Source of the DNA: Hetaerina americana
Lineage: Eukaryota; Arthropoda; Insecta; Odonata; Calopterygidae
Direction: 5' to 3'
DNA: 64,000 nt
Assembly: GCA_022747635.1 (NCBI GenBank)
Contig: JAKTNV010000003.1
Location: forward strand, 29,616,551 to 29,680,550
This document shows, in pieces, positions 1 through 11,309 of the stretch (position 1 is its first letter; every line of letters begins with the position of its first letter). Under the pieces are notes generated by a model. The model saw nothing but the letters and a program-made list of their open reading frames with translations. It ran no database searches and was not told where the DNA came from. The translations under genes and the position numbers were made by a program.

Positions 1-2970
1 AGGAAATTGAATGAAAAAGTTTTTTTAAGATAAAATTTTTAGGCCTGGTAATTTAGAAAATTTGCTTGGTCCTAATATAAGAAAATGTTATGGTAGTAGT
101 CTTGGCGTAAAATGCCACCATGATCCCGTTTCCTTTATTGTTCCAATTTTCATCTTAGAGGTTATTTTTGGCCTCACTCTTCCAGTGCTTCTGGTAGGGC
201 ATTTCAACAGAAAATACACAAGACTGGAAAAATGTACTTGAACCAAACTCAGTATTTTGATTGACATTTAAAGGCTTGTAATATATATTATAAATATACA
301 TTACAAGCCTTTTAATTTGCTTACTTAATATGAGTTTTCATATGGTTAATGTGAAACAAAATGATTTTTTTAAACTGTACATATTGTGATTTCATATCAT
401 TATATTGGAGGTATGTGCCTCATTAATATGAATGTGTTTTGATTTCTATTGTTCTTGTTTGTTTCCAATATTTCTATTGATTCATATGCATTTGTATAAA
501 TAGGTTTTGTGCATGAATGGGTACCACCCATTCATGCACGAAATTGTCATGTTATGTTCAATAAATAAATAAGTTAATATCTAAATTTTCTCTCATATTC
601 ATTTCTAAGAGCATTTGTCCTAATTTAGTTCTAACTATTATTATTCACAACATAAAGATGGTTCATCATAAGCAATACATTACCTTCTATGATGGGAGCA
701 GCCTCAATTGAATTTCTCTTGAGGGTGTTAAAAAATCTCATTTGGATCTAAAAAGGCTATCAGCCATATTTAAACATTACTGTTGGAAATCCCTTGAAAT
801 ACTTGATATACATCTTACAAATAACTTGATTACGCAAGTGAGGAAAAATTGGGATAATGAGTTTGGATTTATGTATCATATATGCTATGATGATAGAGTG
901 GTAAAGTAAAAATGATGGTATACATAAGTGGCATGAATGAATGTTTCCATTAATAAACGAAATCAACGAGCAAACAAATGTATAACATTCCTATGAGAGA
1001 AAACTTTTGTTAATAATAACAAAAACTCCATCAATAGCTGTTTTTAAAGATGCCATTTAAGATGCTTAACTGCTGATTTTTGCTATTACAAACACTAAAA
1101 TGTGATTCAAATCACTATCATCTATTGCTGATAGACTACCGTTATAAGCAATTTTTCTTTCATGCCAACTCCATAAAGAACGAATGTCACAGGAAATTTA
1201 AGGGAACTAGATTGATTCTTGTGTTCTACAAATAGTTCAAGATGGTTTAAGGATTCCAAACAGTTCAATGAATTATTCATGGCAATATCATGATTGACTG
1301 CGTACAAATCGTGGTAAAATTCAGCGGCAGCGCGTCCAAAAAAATTCCAACCGCGCATGTGAAGCATGAAAAACAATAGAAACGTCCCGGGGAGACAATA
1401 GTGGAGTGCAAGAACATCATCGAATTATTCGAAAAAATGAAAAATAGCAAGCTCGAGATATTAGTGGGTAACGCTTATGGGGCATGAGTTTCACTACAAT
1501 AAAAAAATCGCTCATAGAATGATGACAGGAAGGTATGGAACGAAATCCACACTACGGGGTTTGAATTACTCAATCTATTAATTGGGATTCTATTTATATT
1601 GATGGGATTGCTTGTGATTAAGAAATATACACGCTAACGGATGAAATTATTAATAATAAATTCCCTGTGGTGTAAAAAACGAAACAATATTTTGGAACTG
1701 ATCGCTTACACTTCGGAAGGTGGTGTATGTGGCTGCTTTCGAAGTGGGCGCGCAGAGCGGCGTACACAGCGCCTCTCGACGGCTACAGGCGTAAGTTTCT
1801 GAAGGACGAATTTTAACCCTTTATGCTCTTTCACAAAAATCGTCGTTTTTCTCGTCGACCGGAAAAGAAGGAAATGGAGACTTCAAGGGCAAATCGTGGG
1901 AGCTTCATCGACCAGAAGGTCGCTGAAGGTCAGTTAGAAAGTCGAGGACGAAAACGGATTGGCGTCAAACGGGGGTAGGAGGACATTGCTGGAAGTTAAC
2001 TGGGACATAACAAAAGAAATGAGAGAATACGGAGATATCAAGTTATTCATCCCGTAACTCCATGTCCACGAGCCGTAGAAATGAGGTGGAACTCTCATTT
2101 GAAATGAGATGACGAAAAATTACAGATGATGTATATAATGAGTAGCTGCCACGCTATAAAAATCAACAAATCAATTGTTTCTTCACATATATGCATTGCG
2201 CATTGAAATCACCAGCAGTCTCCCGGCCGAGCGCATCGGCGAGGGGGAGCGGGGAGGGGAGGAAAGGAGAAATCGGACTCGTCCCGCGCGGAGAGACGAC
2301 TTACAATATTTCTTATAATTCTGTTTGTTTGTAAAACATAATGTTTAGTGAAGTGAAAACTTCACCAAGGGATCAATAAACGTCTAAGGAAGATGCAAGG
2401 TTGATAATTTGGAGACCTAAAATCCTATAAGAAAATTTGGAGACCTAAAATCTTTACGAGTTGAATGTTGGTTTTTGTACCTCTTGTTCACAATTTCAAA
2501 GGAGACTTTTACTCTGTCGAACTCTGTTAGGAATGATGTACTTTTTCGAATTGGAACGTTATTTAGGATCTCTTGTCACACTTCGTTGCCAAATTTCGCC
2601 TTTTGAAAAATCGCGGCGAAGAAATTATTAGCAGAGCACACAAACCTAACTGCTATGCTTGAAACACGCGGGAATTCGCCACCAGATTTCAAATGTAAAA
2701 GATGAAGAAATGTATTTGCAAATGACCGATCAACTCCGTTTCAAACTTGCTGATTTGGATCAGCATATTCAATAGTGTACTGGGAGTAGTATCATCGAGC
2801 GCATTGGCGAGGGGGGAAAGGGATAAAATGTTTTGAGAAGGATAGCAGACTCACTCCGTTCGCCGCGCGCTTGGAGGAACGTTTATTAAAACTATCTCCT
2901 TCCACAAATCGAAATGTTTTGGGTGATGAAATCATTTCTGGAATATATATACATGCCAGCCAAAGAAGTA
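1..2970. other. Non-coding stretch, no gene recognised
   Basis: No open frame here resembles a known protein. Two short hairpins are visible. One has 12-base arms at 270-281 and 301-312 around an AT-rich loop. The other has 13-base arms at 509-521 and 527-539 around a 5-base loop. A GC-richer patch at about 1710-1980 and another at 2215-2300 stand out from the AT-rich background, but neither carries a convincing exon or promoter. Confidence 0.5.
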
Positions 2971-2982
2971 GCATATAAATTA

Positions 2983-3293
2983 TGTCCAGAGGAGCGAATT
3001 CCAAAGAAACTGCGGGAGATGCCGCAACAGTAACTTTTAACGGAGTCATCCGCTAATGTGCATTTCAATGCAACAATTTCAGAGCGTAAAAATCATTCGC
3101 CTTGACTGGGACTCGAACCCAGATCCCTCAATATCCGGTCGAGTGCTTTAGCCACTTAAGCTACCGAGGCGTCCCTCGGGGACGCCTCGGTAGCTTAAGT
3201 GGCTAAAGCACTCGACCGGATATTGAGGGATCTGGGTTCGAGTCCCAGTCAAGGCGAATGATTTTTACGCTCTGAAATTGTCCAGAGGAGCGA
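2983..3293. mobile_element. SINE-A inverted dimer inside one target-site duplication
   Basis: A tRNA-derived SINE in the minus orientation (body 2998-3072, tRNA-like head 3073-3175) is joined to an exact inverted copy of its first 103 bases (3179-3281). Only a 3-base loop (tcg, 3176-3178) separates them. The head has a Pol III A box (TAGCTTAAGTGG) and a B box (GGTTCGAGTCC), and its ends pair as an acceptor-like stem (CGCCT/AGGCG). The 15-base word tgtccagaggagcga flanks the unit on both sides (2983-2997 and 3279-3293), so the pair appears to have inserted as one unit. The body, with its 'gcggcatctcccgcag' block, recurs at 7255-7330 and 4773-4900, which defines the family. Confidence 0.85.
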
Positions 3294-3618
3294 TTTTGAA
3301 GCTTATTGCGAGTGTGTTTATTCATGAAGAGTTCGGAAGATATTGGCTCAGGTGAAGAACTACGAGTATTGGTGGAGCCATCGAACTTTTATAATTTGGT
3401 TGAGGAAATTTGTCAATAAGTCACTACTTGTGAGATAAGTGTTTTGCAATGATAAATCAAGGTTTTTAACGGAAAATAATCGATTCCGGCATCACATTTC
3501 GATACTTCTCCGCAGAGTTAACTGAATTGACATTCCTAGTCCTGTTTAGCATTTCTGCTCACATAAAGGATGGCACAATATTTGGTATTGTAGTTCTCCA
3601 GACGTTCGGAAAGCTGCA

Positions 3619-3993
3619 TCAAATATTTGGCGTTTCCTCCAAGATCTGGGAATCCAAGTAACTGAATTGTCCATCCTCGAAACTAGTTTCCACCCGCCTC
3701 ATTATTTGACCTGATTTTGTCCGATCACGGCCGGTTCTAGTCTTTTCGGCATCTTTCATTCTCCCATTCAACAGCAACTGAGGCCATTGCGTCCCAAACC
3801 TTCTCAGCGTACATCTGATGGAAACAGGATCTGTTAAATATGAAATTCTGCCTGATCCTATGTGTACGAGCGTATTAATACTGCTGGTATGTACCCGTCC
3901 CTCGATGTCTCTCCACCCACAACCGCCAAAACTGCTCACCGCGGACAATAGCCCTGCTGGCAATGAATGCTGTCTGAACGTTATAGCAATCAT
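3619..3993 (-). CDS. Possible exon or short ORF, unidentified
   Basis: An open minus-strand frame of 124 codons runs from an ATG to a stop in a patch richer in G+C than its surroundings. It is basic in its second half (RRFG, RMKDAEKTRTGRDRTKSGQ) and has no hydrophobic segment. I recognise no family. It could be an exon, a decayed transposon frame, or chance. There is no clear splice pairing with a neighbour, so this is a weak call. Confidence 0.15.
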   Translation of the reverse strand: MIAITFRQHSLPAGLLSAVSSFGGCGWRDIEGRVHTSSINTLVHIGSGRISYLTDPVSIRCTLRRFGTQWPQLLLNGRMKDAEKTRTGRDRTKSGQIMRRVETSFEDGQFSYLDSQILEETPNI

Positions 3994-4632
3994 GAGACAC
4001 CCACTACAGTAGAAATGAGTTCAGTGCTTACTTAATTGATTTGAGAGGAAAGAAAAATCAATGAATATTAAGACTAAAGACCTAAATGCATCGTAAACCG
4101 CCACGGATAATTAGCATAAAAAATAATGGCCCTGGTTTGATTTATTAAAGATAAGGTCGAGAATATTCATCTCGCAAGAATCTTTTGGGCCAAGTTGGTT
4201 CGTGAGAAATATTTTTAACATGCATGAGATTAATTTAAGATTTAATTAGCCTCGTTCGACTCATTTCGGCGACAATTTTTGTTATTCATTTTCAACTTTT
4301 TTATGTTCAGCTAGATAGAAAACAAGCGGGCATTACTGCGTTGCCGTCGGGTCGAGAGTGGCCAGAAATCCATAAAATATTAATGTATTTTCTTTTTAGA
4401 GGCTCAAATAAATCTCCAGTCCAGATGGCAGCCGAAGAAAATGACGGTGACCCATATTTCCAAAATATCAAACAAATCCAAAAGTGGTTCTGGGCTACCG
4501 TCCAATTTGAATTATTGTAAAAGTCTCTAATTGCCATTTTGTCTGAAAAATCACAGGGAAAAATTTTTAGGAACATAAGTTAGAAATTCAGTATTTCGTT
4601 GTCCAATTACTTAATTTAAATAAGCGTATTGA

Positions 4633-4905
4633 AATGCAAAAACTTCAAAGCACATAAATCATTCACCTTACTTGTGATCCATTCCCGGATTCCTCGGTGG
4701 CAGGCCTCCCGGCAACTCAGCCACCGAGACATCCTTTCATAATTAGAAGTTTTATGAACATTAAGGAACAATATGTTAAGATTCCGGTCAAGGCGAATGA
4801 TTTTTAGACATTAAAATGATTGCATGTTAGTGCATATTATCGAATGACTTAAATTTGCTATCGCGGCATCTGCCACAATTCTTTGAATTTGTGGCAAAAA
4901 AGTGT
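4633..4905. mobile_element. SINE-A copies in inverted arrangement (second locus)
   Basis: A diverged minus-strand SINE-A head lies at about 4636-4735; it retains 'cataaatcattcacctt' and an 'accgaggc'-like end. After about 40 bases comes a plus-strand copy at 4773-4900. That copy starts inside the B box ('gattccggtcaaggcgaatg') and runs through the body ('gcggcatctgccaca', 'ttctttgaattt'). Both are clearly older than the pair at 2983-3293. No clean target-site duplication is visible. Confidence 0.6.
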
Positions 4906-7150
4906 ACTATTCATCAAATAATTATACAAATATTATTCCTCTCCCTTCAACCTGTTGGTCTCCATATGATTTATCAATAATTTTCACACAAAAACCTTTG
5001 TATATGGTTAATAGGGCACTGAGTCTGAATTCATCGTCAGGAAAATGGCAATGTAAACAGAGCTGAAGAGTAAATATTGCCTTCACGCAAAATTAAAAAT
5101 GTGCTTAACAGGAAATTCCGAACCGGGTGAGTTTATAACCACGCATAGCAGACGCTAAATAAATCGAATGTGGTCACTTCGCAATCACGCTCCTGGCACA
5201 GTGCTGAACTCAATATGAGTAATTACACTCAAGCAATGATCCTTTATGCTATAACAACAAGTAATGATCCTATATGCTAACCAGCAGTGTCTAACGAAGT
5301 TAAAAATTTCAACTTGCTATTTTGAATGAATAAATTAAAAGAGGTTAAACGGATAAGCAATGAAATTGTAGAATAGTATTCCATGTCATTCTTATTGACT
5401 TAATATTGAATGTCAGTCACTCTTACAGACTTTGTGGACTATACGCATACGGTACTTTTTATACGCATAAAATATAAATTACAATTGCTTCCACAATTCT
5501 CACCTTACGATTTTCTTACATCTTATAAACCACAAATTAAATACTTATATCCCTAAACATGATATTATCAACGATTGCAGTTATCTTATCAAAACATTCA
5601 CAAATAAATTCACCGCATGAAATTGAAATAAAGGTTCAAAATGCCATAAAAGCCACACTACCTCTAATTTACGCATAAGGTGCATAAGGTTAAACAAATT
5701 GTGGAAGTCAAATCCGTAGATTTACCCAAATTGTGGCACGTGATAAAATTAAAATAATCAATGTTTTTGATTTAATGACTAGGACTTCATATATATAGTA
5801 ACCAAGCAAGCTAGGTATGCTTAAATAATTATTGGAGTAGATTTATTGATGCCAATTATTTTCTCAGGATTTTTTCCATTTGTTTCAGTACATAAAAAAG
5901 CTTGTTTCCATGAACCTCTCAAGTTATTTAAAGTATTAGCAGGTAAGGTTAACAATTTTTCATTTTTAATTACTTTTATTCATGATCTTATCTTAGGAAT
6001 TTATGCATAATAACCACAGTCATTGATGCACAACTTGGCACGTATGTGTTATTTATTATAGCAACAGTAATGGAGAATTAGTAAATAAAATTTACAATTA
6101 ATCGGGCAAACATCATTCTAAATATTTGTGATCACTGCCACATACCACTAAAATGCAATAATTTCCTACAGCCAATAAAACGTTCCAGTTTGTTATCGCT
6201 GGAAGAAATCAGCCTCCAGTGAAAGGTAATCTAGAACAAATTATTTCATTTATGGGTTCATTATGCATATTTCTAAGAGAGATTAATTCATTAGGTATGA
6301 AAAATTCACATTATGCTTTGACATCCAGTTCATATAACACCTCACAGTTACGTATAGCATTGAAGAAAATGTATTATCATTGCTACGTATAGTATTAGTT
6401 TGTATTATAATCTGTGGCGGATAGTATTACGTCGTTAGTACTAAATCAAACGGAACATATCGAAATTTGTAGAGAACTCAGAAAAGATTGTGAAGAAAAG
6501 ACGTGACGTTATTTACGTAATTTAGTGACTGTAGTCTCCTCTATTTAAGAAATTTTGCGACCGTAAATTTTCAACATTCTCCTTTGACACTGCTTATTTT
6601 GCTCTGGTCGCGACTGAGAATATCTTATAGATGGCCTTTGATAGGGTTTTTATCTCGAACGTGCATAAATTACGCATTAAATAAAACGTTCCATAGTGGA
6701 TTCTCGAAGTCCTAGTGGGAGAATAAGAAGGCAAACTAAACCTAAAAATGTATTAAATTCAAATCTTTCAAAATAAAGCGATCAGAATCGGATGATGTCC
6801 ATTTAACAAAATATGCCTGTGAATACAGTCAGCTTAGTTCGACTTTCAATGTTTGAATTCGAATCTCGAGCAGAGTACGAATTTTAGTGGCTGAAACTTG
6901 AAGAAGCTTCGCATATGAAAGCAAGTGAGCACATTTTTACTGTCAGTGACCCATAAAAATTTAATTTTCTACAGAGGTTCACGGCCTGAAACGTAGTGTT
7001 CGATGTAATCCTCATTAAAAGTCTTCGAGTAAATCATTTTCCTCATTAGCCATTTCTCTGTAAGCTTTTTCTAAATTTGGAAACAATCATGATAGCCAAG
7101 TGATTTAATAATGTTAAAATTCTCTATCATTTCAAAACTGCAACCCAGAT
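4906..7150. other. Non-coding stretch, no gene recognised
   Basis: AT-rich DNA without a convincing coding frame. Short repeated words ('caaattgtgg' near 5695 and 5730; 'gcataaggt' twice near 5672-5690) suggest old repeat debris, but I cannot assign it to a family. Confidence 0.4.
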
Positions 7151-7254
7151 TTAAGCGGTATATATTCTAATGCAACAGTTTCAAGCCAAGTGCAATTTTT
7201 TCTTTCACATTTTTGATGCGAATGAGTTTAACAATTTAAAATTTCTGCATTATA

Positions 7255-7335
7255 CGTAATGCGCATCAGCGGATGGCTCCGTTTAAAATTACTGTTACGG
7301 CATCTCCCGCAGTATCTTTGAATTTGGCATTTTTT
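7255..7335 (+). mobile_element. SINE-A body fragment
   Basis: This segment matches the body of the SINE at 2998-3072 read on the minus strand. Both share 'gcggatg(g/a)ctccgtt', an 'aaaa(g/t)ttactgtt(g/a)cggcatctcccgcag' block broken by single differences, and 'tctttg(g)aatt'. The tRNA-like head is not recognisable here, so this is a 5'-truncated or decayed copy. Confidence 0.6.
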
Positions 7336-7339
7336 TCTA

Positions 7340-9279
7340 TCAAATCTGATGGAAAGAACGTTTTAATAGAATATGAAATTTTTCATAGCGGTGCCCGTAA
7401 AACGATTCCATGAAGTGGCACGAACGCGACTTGAAGTTCCCGGGAGCTCACGATCTGTCAATATGGAGCCATTAGTAATGGAAACGAAGACGTGCTAGGT
7501 CAAAGGGGACCTGCCAATAAGATGCAATTCATACGTAACCTTTCTTTGTAAGATCAAATGATCCATTTCCTACCAAAAGGATTTTCCTTGGTACCATTTT
7601 TATTTTCAAATTTAGCAAAACCCTCTCTTCTGGCGCTTACCGTTCCTCCCATCACTAAGCAAAGGGATATTTTTTTTACAATGGTAATGCATGCAAATGA
7701 GTCGTGCAAAAAGCCTCCTCCACATCTCATATTTACCCACTTATTTTTAAGTTATGAGTTGAATACAACAAATGTCTAAAATCAATAAAACAATAGGTTT
7801 CCAGTTAAGTATTATGAGCAAATGGATTTCTCTCAGGCTTAATGTAAATGAGTTACATCATCGCTCAGGAACTAAAACAAAAAAATCAAAACCGTTTTAT
7901 AAATTAAACCCAACTATATGGCTTCAAATTTTTTTCAGATATTGGCTAACAATCAAGGGCTCATTTCTGAGATGGCTCATCCCTTGCGAGCATTGAATGA
8001 AAACTTCTTATACAATAGCACTCTGGCACGTGCGCTGTTACAACTCTACCCTCCAGCAGGTATTACATTGTAATATTATTATTTCTTTCATAGTACTCTG
8101 CAAGTCACCGCTATATTTTCGTTGGCGATGAGTACGAATACATTTTAGCCAAAGAAATATCTTCCGTACGCCATCGTGACGTCCAAGCAGGGTAGGTTCA
8201 ACCGAATTAGGTGGTCGCCTACGGCTACAATAATTAGCAGCGCGTAAACAGCGGGCTTATATACCCAAGTGATGGATTGGCCAGCTTGACTTCCGACGGC
8301 GCAAGGCAGATAGACGGCGGGTATAGGGCACCATGCTGGTAATAGGTGGGTATGCACCGAGTCAGGACTCCGATGAGAATTGATAAACGATACGTTATTC
8401 CCAATACAAATTTTATCTATAAATTCATTTAAACAAATATTTTGGAGCTATATCAGCTGTTTAGATCTCCACTTTAACATTATGTTCGTGAGAAACTTGC
8501 TTTACGAAGGCAAATGTGAAGGAACGCGTGGTATCTACGATTCAGCTATTTTATGAAAATGGAAATCGAATCAAATGATTGAATGAAAAAATGTTCATAC
8601 AAGAAGTATTCTCCCGTGACTTACGCAGGAAAAGGTCCACGTGATGTTTACCATTTCTACTGAGATGAGGTGGAAAATTCAATGTTTCTCTATTTCCATA
8701 CTGAAAAAATAAAAAATTTAACAAGTTACTGTCGTGAAAAAAAAATAAAAAAGCTATTTTTTCTTCTCAATTCAAAGATCATTTCAAGGCCAAATTATTT
8801 AACAAAGTATTTTCCGCGGTGACACTAAAATACGCTTTGTATCAAGCAATCTCAAATACATATCCATTACGCTAATCCAGCTAGACGACGGCACCATAAA
8901 CTAAAAAAAGCACAGTGCTAGTTTATAATTAACAATCTGGGAAAGAGTGTTATCATAAAATATGATTGACAGCAGGTGTATCATTCGCATAAAAAGATTT
9001 GATCATATCTCAAGGGTGCACGGTAATTGATGTAAAATCGAAAACTAGATTTTCGTCCCAATCTTTTCCTTAAAAAAATTTCATTCAAGAACTAATCTAT
9101 GTTCGGTTTTAAAAATTATATTACTTATCATGAATTATTATTACTGAGCTTCAATGACGGGACGCGAAAGTTCGAAATAAATTTTCGAAAACTTTCCACG
9201 GATAATCCCACTAGAGTGATAAATAAAATGAAATTCCTCCGTGAAAAATCTTATAATCTGGCTGAATTATCCATTTCAG
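7340..9279. other. Non-coding or intronic stretch
   Basis: No recognisable gene. A more GC-rich patch at 8160-8360 reads openly on the minus strand for 70 codons and contains 'tatataag' in that direction (8271-8264), but neither an exon nor a promoter can be supported. If the DUF4485-like gene begins upstream, its N-terminal exon may lie here or further left. Confidence 0.35.
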
Positions 9280-11071
9280 AGCGGCGAAGAGGAAGGGAGT
9301 GGCTGCATCGACTATCATGCGTACCAAACTCCTCTCCGGAGGAACTAACAAAGCGGAATCACTATGCGTGGTTCTTACTCCTCGTGCTTCAGCAACGAGG
9401 CATCCACCTGACGCCTCCCTTTTCATGCCCACCGCCTGAAGAGGGACCACTTCCTCCATTGGAGCAGATTACTGTACGTACCTACTGTGCGGAGCCATGT
9501 GCAGTGCATCCTTGAACTGAATCGTCGCGCACTTTGCTTTGTACTTCTCAATGCAGTGTTGACGGTCACAACAGAAACCGGTTCCTACACTCTTTCGAAA
9601 GGTCAATCATAGAGGTTTCTAGGGATCATTTAGCATATGAATTATTCATTATTTCGTTTGCTGATTTTCGCCATGCTATTTGGAAATCTTTTTTTGCATA
9701 GCCTAACAGCCTCGAATAGCCGCTAGTAGGCTGAGCAATTTGATCTCATAGTACTGAGCACCCAAGAAAACTCAGAGTTACCCAGTGAGATTAATAAAAG
9801 TTAATCGATTTAGCAGAACGAGAATTCGTGTGTTACGTCTAATTCACGGAATGGATATAGTTCGGAGTTATTGGAGATGCCTATGCAAAGTAAAATCTAT
9901 CCATCCAGCTAATAAGTAAAGCTTCAACCCTTTATGAAGTGTTTCAGGAGAAACCACAGTAGACGTAAGTACGCATGGAAAATGCAGGGAGATACAGTAA
10001 GGCCATAGATTTATAGAGGTTTAGAGATAAATGTAGAGGTTATAGATTAGGTTAGGTATATATTTAGGAATAGGGTGATCAATTTAAAGTTTCTCCGGAG
10101 CAGATGAGAATTCGGATCACCGTTTAGTGCTTATGACATGTAATCATAAATGTATCCTAATAGAATAAGGAAGGGAAGGAATATAAGAAAATGAAATGCA
10201 GAGAGATGGAAATATGGAAAAAATAAATAGCCATTGAGTTAACATACATAAGTAAATGTAATGTCGAAGAGAATAGCCTTTTGGAGCATAAGTATGAATT
10301 GCATTCAGCAAAGGTACTTACATCATCAAAAAGATAAGAAGGAAAATGATTACTAGAGAGATTATGCTTTTTGGTTCAGAAAGGGGACGCGTGGAGCCAC
10401 GGCAGTCATGAGGTCACTGATAGAAATATAGAATATAACCAGGAGGTAATTGTTTGTTTCGTGGATTTAGGGTCGCTCAATAGAATTAATGGAGCAAACT
10501 TAATGAAAATTTTGCATACATTTTAGTGTCACCTTTCACTATCTCATAAATAAGCACTTTGGCTAACAATATCTGTCACACTCTGTTGTGAGTAAGCTCT
10601 ACACACCCCGTTTCCCGCTGTCATCCTCAATAGTGTATTTAACGTGACACCATCACATTAAATAACTGCCCAATTCCAAGCAGATATTTCGTGGATTACT
10701 TTTCGATCTTGGGTGCCCTACCAGGAGCAAGGCTTTGGCAAGAGAGATCCATCCTGAGGGCTATCGGAAAGCGGAAAGCCCTTCCATCAACAGGGAGGGA
10801 TTGGGACATGTTCCGTTAGATTATTCCTTAATTTTCATCACCATGTAAATATTTGTTGTCTTCACAGCCGAGTCAAGAGTATGAAGCAGTCCTCCATGCC
10901 TCCAACGTGGCATCGACTTGGGTGGACGAGGTCGTCAGCGATGCCGGTAAAGATGAGATGACGTGGTGCCGCCCGACCTACCCTCCCCCCAATCTTTTCA
11001 TCAGTATGCAGCCTGTGCCACGGAAAGGTGTATGTTGCTACATGGCGGCATTCAGTGATCCAAATGTTTAA
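9280..11071 (+). CDS. DUF4485-like protein, two 3' exons (partial gene)
   Basis: Two exons can be joined in frame: 9280-9473, after the acceptor 'ccatttcag' and ending at 'act|gtacgt'; and 10868-11071, after the acceptor 'gtcttcacag' and ending in TAA. The junction is phase 0 on both sides. The first exon encodes a basic, Trp-containing helix (RRGREWLHRL), then KRNHYAWFLLLVLQQRGIHL, then a proline-rich segment (PPFSCPPPEEGPLPPLEQ). This order matches the C-terminal half of the DUF4485 domain as I know it from centrosome/cilium-associated and uncharacterised animal proteins. The last exon (68 residues, ending SDPNV) matches nothing I recognise. The exon carrying the start was not found, so the gene is incomplete. 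An AATAAA word near 11336 could serve as its poly(A) signal. The function is unknown. Confidence 0.45.
10322..10535 (+). mobile_element. LINE-A reverse-transcriptase fragment
   Basis: A short decayed copy of the non-LTR family also seen at 12517-14280 and 49350-51270. It retains DNA for the blocks equivalent to 'IINKRI', 'KGRGT(C/S)DAIAVMRSLI' and 'EYNQEV.FV.DF', interrupted by stops and indels. It lies in the same strand direction as the larger copy downstream but covers a region that copy also has, so it is a separate insertion or a tandem fragment. Confidence 0.6.
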
Positions 11072-11309
11072 GGAATTCCCTCCTCCCCTTCCTTTTAAAA
11101 CATGAATATATAACAAATTGTGACAATGTCGGTGAAACTAATTCTCTGCACAAAGCAGTGAATTATTAACTCACACACATACAAATTAACTCACAATGAA
11201 TAATCAATTGTTTCAATTGTATAAAATTTGGTAAAAAACATAGGTATCCACAATTTATTTGTTTTTACATGGTCAGCTACACCCATGGCATTAAAAGAGA
11301 AAACATAAG

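Noticed and set aside
3079..3270. Possible tRNA genes, one on each strand
   Set aside because: The tRNA-like heads are joined to a SINE body and flanked by a target duplication, and the fold is imperfect (C rather than U before the anticodon position), so they are SINE parts.
8145..8357. 70-codon minus-strand frame with a TATATAAG word
   Set aside because: No family resemblance, no splice context, and no gene downstream in that direction to support a promoter.
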